Positions 1 through 5,426 are shown, counted from the stretch's first letter. The stretch is 6,493 nt of DNA from Thalassospiraceae bacterium (GCA_030638205.1 DAOWFB010000097.1:1-6493), one strand, 5' to 3'. Made by a program: numbers and translations. The notes: generated from the sequence alone by a model not told the origin.

Positions 1-222
1 GAAATCTTTTGAGGCAACGCTATCAAGTTCGCCGGTTGCGGAATCATCGATCAAATCAAAAAGCAGCGGCATGGAATCGCATAAATTGAAACAACGTCTG
101 CAGCCGTGGCAAATGTCAAAGACGCGGCGCAATTCATCGTCGAGATTTTTTTCATCAAGAAAATTATCTTCGCGCCACGGTATAGGGTGACGAGTTGGTG
201 CGCCGAGGCTGCCTTCGCTCAT
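1..222 (-). CDS. Heterodisulfide-reductase-related Fe-S protein, N-terminal 74 residues (partial)
   Basis: The frame opens with ATG at 222-220 and stays open to base 1, so only the first 74 residues are seen. After a polar N-terminus there is a four-cysteine motif, C38-x2-C41-x2-C44-x3-C48, in the context ICHGCRRCFNLCD. This is typical of a [4Fe-4S] ferredoxin-like binding site. The N-terminus resembles the Fe-S binding proteins, distantly related to HdrD/GlpC, that I recall next to rubrerythrin genes in alphaproteobacteria; in those proteins a second cysteine cluster lies further on, outside this window. An electron-transfer role linked to rubrerythrin is inferred from context. The ribosome binding site is weak (AGGCAG about 8 bases upstream). 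A terminator-like hairpin lies between this gene and rubrerythrin, so joint transcription would need read-through or a separate promoter. The family call is from memory of the sequence pattern. Confidence 0.72.
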   Translation of the reverse strand, partial: MSEGSLGAPTRHPIPWREDNFLDEKNLDDELRRVFDICHGCRRCFNLCDSMPLLFDLIDDSATGELDSVASKDF

Positions 223-261
223 TTTATTGCTGCCTATCTATAATTGTTTTTAATTACTTAA

Positions 262-303
262 AAAAATAGCGAGGACATTAAATTTAATGGCCCCGCTATT
301 TTT
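262..303 (-). terminator. Intrinsic terminator after rubrerythrin
   Basis: A 42-base almost complete palindrome lies 41 bases past the rubrerythrin stop. Bases 262-282 pair with 283-303 except at 275/290; 272/293 becomes a G-U wobble in the minus-strand RNA. The inner 14 bases (276-289) are a perfect palindrome, so the real RNA loop would be a few bases at its tip. On the minus strand it is followed by seven T (266-260). The A/T flanks are symmetrical, so it could also act on plus-strand transcripts, but no plus-strand gene is seen. The Fe-S gene starts only about 40 bases downstream. Confidence 0.8.
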
Positions 304-344
304 ATTATTGTTTCCAGATAGAAACTCTTGCTTAGCGGATAAAC

Positions 345-764
345 CTATTTATCAAGTGCGTCGAGCGCTTTTTGGAAGCGTCCAGCATGAGATTTTTCAG
401 CTTTGGCAAGGGTTTCGAACCAATCTGCAATCTCATCGAACCCTTCGTCGCGCGCGGTTTTGGCCATACCCGGATACATGTCGGTGTATTCGTGGGTTTC
501 GCCTTCGATAGATGCTTTTAGGTTGTCAGACGTGCCGCCAATGGGAAGACCGGTTGCGGGGTCGCCGCATTCTTCCAAAAATTCAAGATGGCCGTGCGCA
601 TGGCCGGTTTCACCTTCGGCGGTGGAACGGAACACGGTTGCAGTATCGTTGTAGCCTTCGATGTCTGCTTTTTGTGCGAAATAAAGATAGCGGCGATTAG
701 CCTGACTTTCGCCTGCGAACGCGTCTTTTAGATTGCCTTCTGTTTTGCTGCCTTTGAGGCTCAT
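345..764 (-). CDS. rbr: Rubrerythrin, single-domain (no rubredoxin tail)
   Basis: This 139-residue ferritin-like diiron protein is expected to reduce hydrogen peroxide in the cytoplasm. All ligands known for the rubrerythrin diiron site can be placed on two pairs of helices: E19 (AGESQANRRY), E52 and H55 (EGETGH), E89 and E92 (GETHEY), E123 and H126 (KAEKSH). The C-terminal Cys4 rubredoxin domain of classical rubrerythrins is absent; the only cysteine is C66. Electrons must therefore come from a separate partner, and the Fe-S protein encoded next is a candidate by context. The start is ATG at 764-762, because AAGGA (776-772) lies 7 bases upstream. A longer reading from TTG at 779 would overlap that site and adds MKDEK, which is not expected for the family. 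It is preceded by irr and a signal-dense 188-base spacer, and is followed by a strong terminator. Confidence 0.93.
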   Translation of the reverse strand: MSLKGSKTEGNLKDAFAGESQANRRYLYFAQKADIEGYNDTATVFRSTAEGETGHAHGHLEFLEECGDPATGLPIGGTSDNLKASIEGETHEYTDMYPGMAKTARDEGFDEIADWFETLAKAEKSHAGRFQKALDALDK

Positions 765-790
765 TTTTTCATCCTTCAAGTTAGGGTTTT

Positions 791-822
791 AAAAAAACAA
801 GCAAGTCCCTTTAAGGGCCTGC
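791..822 (-). terminator. Terminator-like hairpin in the rubrerythrin leader (irr terminator or attenuator)
   Basis: In minus-strand RNA, bases 822-818 pair with 801-805 (one G-U pair), 806 is bulged, and 817-814 pair with 807-810, closing a three-base loop at 811-813. The stem is followed by TTG and then seven T (797-791). It sits only 14 bases before the rubrerythrin Shine-Dalgarno and downstream of the best promoter candidate (898-903/875-880). It could simply end irr transcripts. If the promoter call is right, it is also within the rubrerythrin leader and could attenuate it. Confidence 0.5.
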
Positions 823-826
823 CAGA

Positions 827-873
827 TGGTATGATTACCAAATACGACAATTACCAAATACTGTAATTATCGT
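827..873. repeat. Cluster of direct and inverted repeats upstream of rubrerythrin
   Basis: Three overlapping symmetries are seen directly. A perfect 12-base direct repeat, ATTACCAAATAC, occurs at 834-845 and 850-861 (16-base period, about one and a half helical turns). An inverted repeat with 11-base arms at 844-854 and 863-873 has one mismatch (848/869, a G-U pair in minus-strand RNA) and an 8-base centre. A smaller palindrome, TGGTA-4-TACCA, spans 827-840. They lie at and just after the predicted transcription start of rubrerythrin, which is typical of a repressor operator, but could also fold in RNA if transcripts come from further upstream. The binding protein is not known. Confidence 0.55.
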
Positions 874-874
874 C

Positions 875-903
875 TTTTTAATGCATAAAATTAGCTAGGT
901 CAA
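875..903 (-). promoter_or_regulatory. Candidate rubrerythrin promoter
   Basis: On the minus strand TTGACC (903-898, 5 of 6 to the sigma-70 -35 consensus) is followed by a 17-base spacer and TAAAAA (880-875, 4 of 6 to the -10 consensus). This would start transcription near 868 and give a leader of about 100 bases. The -35 box is good and the -10 box moderate. The region is AT-rich, so chance matches are likely and the call is tentative. Confidence 0.45.
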
Positions 904-908
904 TATAT

Positions 909-926
909 TATATTAATTCTAATATA
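909..926. promoter_or_regulatory. Fur/Irr-like palindromic operator candidate
   Basis: Perfect 7-base arms TATATTA (909-915) and TAATATA (920-926) flank ATTC. On the minus strand the core reads TTAGAATTAATATAA; its left half TTAGAA resembles the half-site I recall for the Irr iron-control element, while the right half is poor. It lies immediately upstream of the candidate rubrerythrin -35 box and 26 bases past the irr stop. Irr or Fur binding is inferred from position and AT-rich symmetry only. Confidence 0.35.
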
Positions 927-952
927 CTGTATAACTAATTGTTTTTTATGAT

Positions 953-1360
953 TTAATTATTAAAAACCCTTACCACCACATCAACACTTTTTACCTTGGT
1001 ACCTTCTGGCAATACTGGCATCTGTGTAAGCGTTGCTTCGCCTGATGGAATGTCTTGTAGATGTCCGGTTTCTTCAAAATAGAAGTGACCGTGGTCGCTT
1101 ATGGTAGTGTCAAAATGTGAACGTTGCGGGTCAATCACAATCTCTTTCAACAAACCGGCTTCGGTAAACTGATGAAGCGTGTTGTAAACGGTTGCAAGCG
1201 ATACCGGCATGGAAGCGGCCTGCGCTTCGACGTGAAGGACTTCGGCGGTAACGTGGCGTGGCGCATTTTCAAACAATAGCTTTGCAAGGGCCAAGCGCTG
1301 ACGTGTGGGCCGCAAGCCAGCGGCTCTTAGTTGTTCAATAATCTGAGAATATGGTCGCAT
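953..1360 (-). CDS. irr: Irr-like iron response regulator, Fur superfamily
   Basis: This 135-residue DNA-binding protein has the Fur fold. The N-terminal winged helix covers about residues 1-80, with GLRPTRQRLALAKLLF at 15-30 and the recognition helix SLATVYNTLHQF at 54-65. The C-terminal dimer domain contains HFDTTISDHGHFYFEETG at 82-99. There is no cysteine, so the structural CxxC zinc pairs of Fur, Zur and PerR are absent, and the FDTxxSDHxH segment points to Irr, the alphaproteobacterial heme/iron status regulator. Two Irr features differ: the histidine cluster usually written HHH reads H90-G91-H92, and no N-terminal heme motif (GCPWHD in Bradyrhizobium) is present. The start is ATG at 1360-1358, with GAGG (1373-1370) 9 bases upstream; the TTG at 1375 would swallow that site. 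Rubrerythrin lies next downstream, so local control of an iron enzyme is plausible. Confidence 0.82.
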   Translation of the reverse strand: MRPYSQIIEQLRAAGLRPTRQRLALAKLLFENAPRHVTAEVLHVEAQAASMPVSLATVYNTLHQFTEAGLLKEIVIDPQRSHFDTTISDHGHFYFEETGHLQDIPSGEATLTQMPVLPEGTKVKSVDVVVRVFNN

Positions 1361-1384
1361 AATTATTTTCCTCAACTGAGCGTA

Positions 1385-1414
1385 CGGTAATAATCACCGC
1401 TAACTTCTATTATG
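1385..1414 (-). promoter_or_regulatory. Candidate irr -10 box and palindromic site
   Basis: On the minus strand CATAAT (1414-1409) matches 5 of 6 bases of a -10 box, with no convincing -35 box upstream. Ten bases further on is a 15-base palindrome (1385-1399, CGGTAAT-A-ATCACCG, one mismatched pair) just before the irr ribosome binding site. This placement suits autorepression of irr. The binding protein is unknown, and both elements are short. Confidence 0.3.
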
Positions 1415-1550
1415 GGGAGGCGTCTTTGTTAATAACCTGTCTAAACAATAAATAATGCTTGAGACATGACATAAATCAATAAAATAGCCATCATTGGCAC
1501 TTTTTATTTATTATGAGTTACCCTAGCACACATTGATTTTGCTGGCAAAA

Positions 1551-1583
1551 TATAATTCCCATATGATAATTATGGGTATTATA
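1551..1583 (-). terminator. Hairpin after the nitronate-monooxygenase-like gene, probable terminator
   Basis: Arms 1551-1563 and 1571-1583 pair with one mismatch (1557/1577) around a 7-base loop, starting 2 bases after the stop codon. The minus strand continues with TTTT (1550-1547). The stem is AT-rich apart from three G-C pairs and the T tract is short, so termination may be partial. It contains ATGATAATTAT, which also looks like part of a Fur-type site, although it lies about 200 bases before irr. Confidence 0.55.
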
Positions 1584-1585
1584 AA

Positions 1586-2983
1586 TTAATCGCCCGATGC
1601 TATGCGGGCCACCAATTCGGCCACCGTGGGAACGAAGTTATTGGAATAGAAGGGATCTTTCTTGAACATAAACCCATTATGGCCGGAAAACATCAGGCCA
1701 TCTTCCACTTGGTCGGTGTGGGCGATTGTTTGCAGTGCCTTTTGTATACAGAACGAACGAGGGTCGGCCCGCCTGCCGGTGGTGCCCTCTTCGTTATCGG
1801 CCCAGTTGGAAAAACGACACTGCGACAGGCAGCACATGCATTCGGCCTGGCTGGTAAGAATTCGTTTTGAGGTTTTCTCGTTTACGAAAATTACGGTGCT
1901 GTCGGGTGTTTTCATACCTACGTCAAGACCATCGGCAATGTAGCCTTGGGCGGTGGCAAGGTCAGCAGCGGTTAAATAAATCGGCCTTCCGCGAGGGCCG
2001 AGCTTTAGCTCAGCCGTAAAGCCATCTTCCGGTTTGGTGCGATATTCAACCTGGTGGTCATTACGGGCCTTAATATCCATCAACATTTTATTTTTTACCG
2101 CTGATGAATAAAACCCGGTTGGGCTAAAGCTTTGCAATAATATGTCGTCTTCATCCAATGTCAAAAGGCGAGCTTTCCACGAGTTTGATATGGGGCTTTC
2201 TTTGGTTAAAAGAGGGCGCGTGCCAAACTGAAATGCTATGGGGCCAAGCTCGTCATTATCTAGCCAGTTTTCCCAATCGCGCAAATACCAAACACCGCCA
2301 GCCATAATAATAGGTGTTTCATCAAGGCCATTTGTGCGCATTACTTTTCTTAAATCAGCCACGCGACCATATGGGTCTTGGGGTATTTTAGGGTCTTCGG
2401 CGTTGGACAATCCATTGTGACCACCGGCCAACCATGGGTCTTCGTAAACCACACCGCCCAGCCAGTCGGGTATTTTTTTAAAAGAGCGTTTCCACAGCGC
2501 ATTAAACGCGCGCGATGATGAAACAATGGGGTGGTAATAGGTATCATATTTAGCGGCAATTTCAGCAACCCCATAAGGCATGCCTGCACCACAAGTAACG
2601 CCATGAATTAAATCGCCAACTTCGGATAAAACACCGTTAAGAATATCAACCGTTCCGCCAGCTTCCCACAAAACATTCATGTGGATGCGGCCATTTCCTT
2701 CGGCTACCTCGGTTGCTATACGGGCCTGTTCGATGCCACCTTGAATGGCATAATCTTTTAATTCTTGAAAACGTTCGCGCCGGGTGTCGCCATGATAAAT
2801 CTGCGGAATAGGTTTGCCGTCTTTGTCGTAACTATCAGGGTTAACACAAGAGAAAGTTCCAACCCCACCGGCCTTGGCCCATGCCCCTGCGGTCAAGCCA
2901 TTAGAAACGGCAACGCCTTTGCCACCTTCGACCAAGGGTAGGACTCTCGCGCCCGATATATTTAATTTTTTAAGTGGCTTCAC
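1586..2983 (-). CDS. Nitronate monooxygenase-like FMN flavoprotein, long form with C-terminal cysteine cluster
   Basis: This 465-residue protein belongs to the 2-nitropropane dioxygenase / nitronate monooxygenase superfamily (FMN-binding TIM barrel, cytoplasmic), which oxidises alkyl nitronates; FabK enoyl reductases share the fold. Visible landmarks in order are GLTAGAWAKAGGVGTFS at 29-45, CGAGMPYG at 131-138, GGHNG at 187-191, MAGGVWYLRD at 227-236 (phosphate-binding region) and QFGTRPLLTKESP at 252-264. The last 100 residues go beyond the usual barrel length of about 320-380. They carry C382, C384, C385 and C389 (ECMCCLSQC) plus C412, which could hold a metal or Fe-S centre; that is inference. 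The start is GTG at 2983-2981, chosen because a perfect GGAGG (2994-2990) lies 6 bases upstream. It appears to be a single-gene unit bounded by the pnp terminator and a 3' hairpin. The superfamily is clear but the physiological substrate is not. Confidence 0.85.
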   Translation of the reverse strand: MKPLKKLNISGARVLPLVEGGKGVAVSNGLTAGAWAKAGGVGTFSCVNPDSYDKDGKPIPQIYHGDTRRERFQELKDYAIQGGIEQARIATEVAEGNGRIHMNVLWEAGGTVDILNGVLSEVGDLIHGVTCGAGMPYGVAEIAAKYDTYYHPIVSSSRAFNALWKRSFKKIPDWLGGVVYEDPWLAGGHNGLSNAEDPKIPQDPYGRVADLRKVMRTNGLDETPIIMAGGVWYLRDWENWLDNDELGPIAFQFGTRPLLTKESPISNSWKARLLTLDEDDILLQSFSPTGFYSSAVKNKMLMDIKARNDHQVEYRTKPEDGFTAELKLGPRGRPIYLTAADLATAQGYIADGLDVGMKTPDSTVIFVNEKTSKRILTSQAECMCCLSQCRFSNWADNEEGTTGRRADPRSFCIQKALQTIAHTDQVEDGLMFSGHNGFMFKKDPFYSNNFVPTVAELVARIASGD

Positions 2984-2989
2984 CTGAGG

Positions 2990-2994
2990 CCTCC
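2990..2994 (-). promoter_or_regulatory. Shine-Dalgarno site fixing a GTG start
   Basis: GGAGG, within GGGGAGG on the minus strand, lies 6 bases before GTG at 2983. Spacing and strength support the GTG as the true start of the flavoprotein gene. Confidence 0.85.
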
Positions 2995-3040
2995 CCAGAG
3001 ATTTTCGATAAGTAATTACAGTGATTGCAATAATTAAAGT

Positions 3041-3075
3041 AAAAAAAGAGGCGACCCTTTATTTAAGGCCGCCCC
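3041..3075 (-). terminator. Intrinsic terminator of pnp
   Basis: Starting 9 bases after the pnp stop, minus-strand bases 3075-3065 pair with 3048-3059. There is one bulged base and two G-U pairs, and the loop is about five bases. The stem is GC-rich at its base and is followed by seven T (3047-3041). It ends the truB-rpsO-pnp cluster and separates it from the flavoprotein gene. Confidence 0.88.
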
Positions 3076-3084
3076 AATTTTTTA

Positions 3085-5217
3085 TTAGTCAGCGGATTTT
3101 GCTTCAGGGGTGATTTCTTCACCTGTTTCCTGATTAACCACTTTCATTGACAATTTCATTTTGCCACGATCATCAATGCCGATAAGCTTAACCTTAATTT
3201 CGTCGCCCTCGTTGACAACATCGGTAACCTTTTCAACACGACGTGGGGCTAGCTCACTAATGTGAACCAAGCCATCGCGCGGGCCCATGAAATTAACAAA
3301 CGCACCGAAATCCATAACCTTTACAACTTTGCCGTCGTAAATGGTTCCAACTTCAGGCTCGGACGTAATTGACTTAACCCAGTTAATCGCAGCTTGCATT
3401 GCTTCTTCATCAACTGCGGCAACTTTTACTGTGCCATCGTCATCAAGATCAATTTTAGCACCGGTAGTTTCGCAAATTTCACGAATTACCTTGCCGCCTG
3501 CACCAATAACGTCGCGGATTTTATCTTTGTTAATGGTGAAGGTTTCAATCCGTGGTGCGGTTGCGGCAACACCGTCACGCGCACCCTGAATAGCCTTGGC
3601 CATTTCATCCAGAATATGCAAACGACCATCTTTAGCTTGGCCCAATGCAATTTCCATGATGTCTTCGGTAATGGATGCAATTTTAATATCCATCTGCAAA
3701 GAAGTAATGCCCTGTTCGGTGCCGGCAACCTTGAAATCCATATCGCCAAGATGATCTTCATCACCCAGAATATCGGAAAGAACTGCAAAGCCGTCGTCTT
3801 CTTTGATAAGGCCCATGGCGATACCAGCAACGGGGCGGGTCAAAGGAACGCCCGCATCCATTAGCGCCAATGATGCACCACAAACAGATGCCATTGAAGA
3901 TGAACCATTAGATTCGGTTATTTCGCTTACCACACGGATTGTGTAAGGAAACTCTTCTTTGGTTGGCAGCATTGGATGAACCGCACGCCATGCCAATTTA
4001 CCATGACCAACTTCACGTCTGCCAGTAAAGCCAATACGTCCGGCTTCGCCAACTGAATAAGGCGGGAAGTTATAATGCAGCAGGAAATGTTCGCGGTAAG
4101 AGCCAGATAGAGAATCGATGATTTGCTCATCCGAACCTGTACCAAGCGTCGCCACAACCATTGCCTGGGTTTCGCCACGGGTGAACAGGGCCGAACCATG
4201 GGCCTGGGGCAAAATGCCAACTTCCGATACAATTGGACGAACGGTTTTGGTATCGCGGCCATCAATACGCACGCCGGTTTTGATAATGTCTTTACGAACA
4301 ATATCTGCTTCCAGCTTTTTGAAAACGTCGCCCAGAACTTTATCCACCAATTCTGCATCAAATTCTTCGGCTATTTTTTCAGATGTCACGGCCTTGGCTG
4401 CACTAACTGCGGCTTGGCGTTCCATTTTGTCGGTCAGCTTATAAGCATCGCGCATGGCGGTTTCGGTTAGTTCGCGAACCTTGGCAGCAATATCGTCTTT
4501 GCCTTCGGGTGCGGCTGGAACATCCATTGGTTCCTTGGCGGCCTGTTCTGCCAATTTGATAATCGCATCAATTACCGGTTGGAAATTTTTATGGCCAAAC
4601 ATAACAGCACCCAACATGATTTCTTCGTCAAGCTCTTGGGCTTCGGATTCAACCATCAACACGCCTTCTTTAGTACCGGCAACAACCAAATCAAGATCGG
4701 TGTCTGCCATGTCGTCAAGCAGCGGGTTAAGAACATATTCGCCGTTAATATAACCAACACGAGCGCCGCCAACTGGGCCCATGAACGGTGCGCCAGAAAT
4801 GGTAACCGCAGCAGAGGCACCAATAAGGGCAACCATGTCTGGATCGTTTTCCATGTCGTGGGCAACAACGGTGGTAATGATTTGCACTTCGTTTTTGTAG
4901 CCTTTGGCAAACAATGGGCGAAGTGGGCGATCAATAAGGCGCGAAGTTAGTGTTTCTTTTTCAGAAGGACGTGCTTCGCGTTTGAAAAAGCCGCCGGGAA
5001 TTTTGCCAGCAGCATAGGTTTTTTCTTGGTAGTGAACAGCCAATGGGAAAAAATCAATTCCCGGGCGTTCTTTCTTTTCTGCAACTACTGTGCAAAATAC
5101 TTTTGTATCACCATAGGTAACCATAACGGCACCAGATGCTTGGCGGGCAATTTTACCAGTTTCTAAAACCAGTGGGCGACCGCCCCATTCAATTTCTACT
5201 CTTGCTTCATTAAACAT
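3085..5217 (-). CDS. pnp: Polyribonucleotide nucleotidyltransferase (PNPase)
   Basis: The product is a 710-residue phosphorolytic 3'-5' exoribonuclease that can also add tails, acts in mRNA decay in the cytoplasm and forms a trimer, often within a degradosome. The domain order is complete. The first RNase PH-like core has FFKREARPSEKETLTSRLIDR at 77-97. A helical linker lies at about 240-310. The catalytic second core has GSALFTRGETQAMVVATLG at 341-359, GEAGRIGFTGRREVGHGKLAW at 390-410 and the acidic metal-binding GDMDFKVAG at 491-499. A KH domain carries the GAGG loop at 572-575 (VIGAGGKVIREI), and an S1 domain covers about 622-692 (FGAFVNF, GLVHISEL). Length matches the family, with only a short tail after S1. 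Start ATG at 5217 has GAAGGA (5234-5229) 11 bases upstream. It follows rpsO after a structured spacer and may share its transcript. Confidence 0.98.
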   Translation of the reverse strand: MFNEARVEIEWGGRPLVLETGKIARQASGAVMVTYGDTKVFCTVVAEKKERPGIDFFPLAVHYQEKTYAAGKIPGGFFKREARPSEKETLTSRLIDRPLRPLFAKGYKNEVQIITTVVAHDMENDPDMVALIGASAAVTISGAPFMGPVGGARVGYINGEYVLNPLLDDMADTDLDLVVAGTKEGVLMVESEAQELDEEIMLGAVMFGHKNFQPVIDAIIKLAEQAAKEPMDVPAAPEGKDDIAAKVRELTETAMRDAYKLTDKMERQAAVSAAKAVTSEKIAEEFDAELVDKVLGDVFKKLEADIVRKDIIKTGVRIDGRDTKTVRPIVSEVGILPQAHGSALFTRGETQAMVVATLGTGSDEQIIDSLSGSYREHFLLHYNFPPYSVGEAGRIGFTGRREVGHGKLAWRAVHPMLPTKEEFPYTIRVVSEITESNGSSSMASVCGASLALMDAGVPLTRPVAGIAMGLIKEDDGFAVLSDILGDEDHLGDMDFKVAGTEQGITSLQMDIKIASITEDIMEIALGQAKDGRLHILDEMAKAIQGARDGVAATAPRIETFTINKDKIRDVIGAGGKVIREICETTGAKIDLDDDGTVKVAAVDEEAMQAAINWVKSITSEPEVGTIYDGKVVKVMDFGAFVNFMGPRDGLVHISELAPRRVEKVTDVVNEGDEIKVKLIGIDDRGKMKLSMKVVNQETGEEITPEAKSAD

Positions 5218-5249
5218 TTTATATCTTTTCCTTCAAACATATGCGGCAG

Positions 5250-5417
5250 AAATTTGTCTTATAACTTTTTCCTGCCACGCCCGAACAGACGGCCTTCCGC
5301 CTGTGGGGTAGCCCATAGGTCAAACACAATTTACGTTTAGTACGCTTTTGTTAAAAAGCTGCGTTCAACCGGCGGGATCAAATTTGTCTGCTTTTGGCGA
5401 ATTCCAAAAACAGACAA
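5250..5417 (-). promoter_or_regulatory. Structured rpsO-pnp spacer / pnp leader
   Basis: The 209 bases between rpsO and pnp hold no gene but contain at least three hairpins in minus-strand RNA. The largest pairs 5417-5404 with 5397-5384 (14 pairs, one G-U, six-base loop) just after the rpsO stop; only three T follow, so it is either a weak terminator or an RNase III target. A 6-pair hairpin lies at 5359-5344. An 8-pair stem with one G-U pairs 5304-5297 with 5292-5285, closed by AAGG and extended by three more G-C pairs. The 10-mer AGACAAATTT (minus strand) occurs twice, at 5389-5380 and 5259-5250. TATAAG (5262-5257) is a possible -10 box without a good -35. In E. coli the equivalent spacer carries the pnp promoter and the RNase III/PNPase autoregulatory stem; a similar role is inferred. 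Confidence 0.55.
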
Positions 5418-5426
5418 CCGCGTCAG

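Noticed and set aside
287..511. Plus-strand open frame of 74 residues
   Set aside because: It begins inside the rubrerythrin terminator palindrome and then runs antisense to rubrerythrin; no recognisable domain.
765..779. Rubrerythrin start at TTG 779 (five extra residues)
   Set aside because: The extension would cover the AAGGA ribosome binding site that serves the ATG at 764, and family members begin MSLKG.
834..861. CRISPR-like repeat pair
   Set aside because: Only two 12-base copies with a 4-base gap; repeats and spacers are far too short and no cas gene is present.
1361..1375. irr start at TTG 1375
   Set aside because: It overlaps the GAGG site serving ATG 1360; the shorter form fits the family N-terminus.
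1441..1515. AATAAATA / TATTTATT inverted repeat upstream of irr
   Set aside because: Eight-base, pure A/T arms about 50 bases apart are expected by chance in such AT-rich spacer.
3001..3040. Promoter for the flavoprotein gene (TTGCAA, TGTAAT)
   Set aside because: The individual boxes are passable, but their spacing does not form a usable pair; no confident promoter could be assigned.
3394..3864. Plus-strand open frame of 156 residues inside pnp
   Set aside because: It lies entirely antisense to a highly conserved gene, has no family resemblance and no evident ribosome binding site. Other frames inside pnp, the flavoprotein gene, rubrerythrin and truB were dropped for the same reason.
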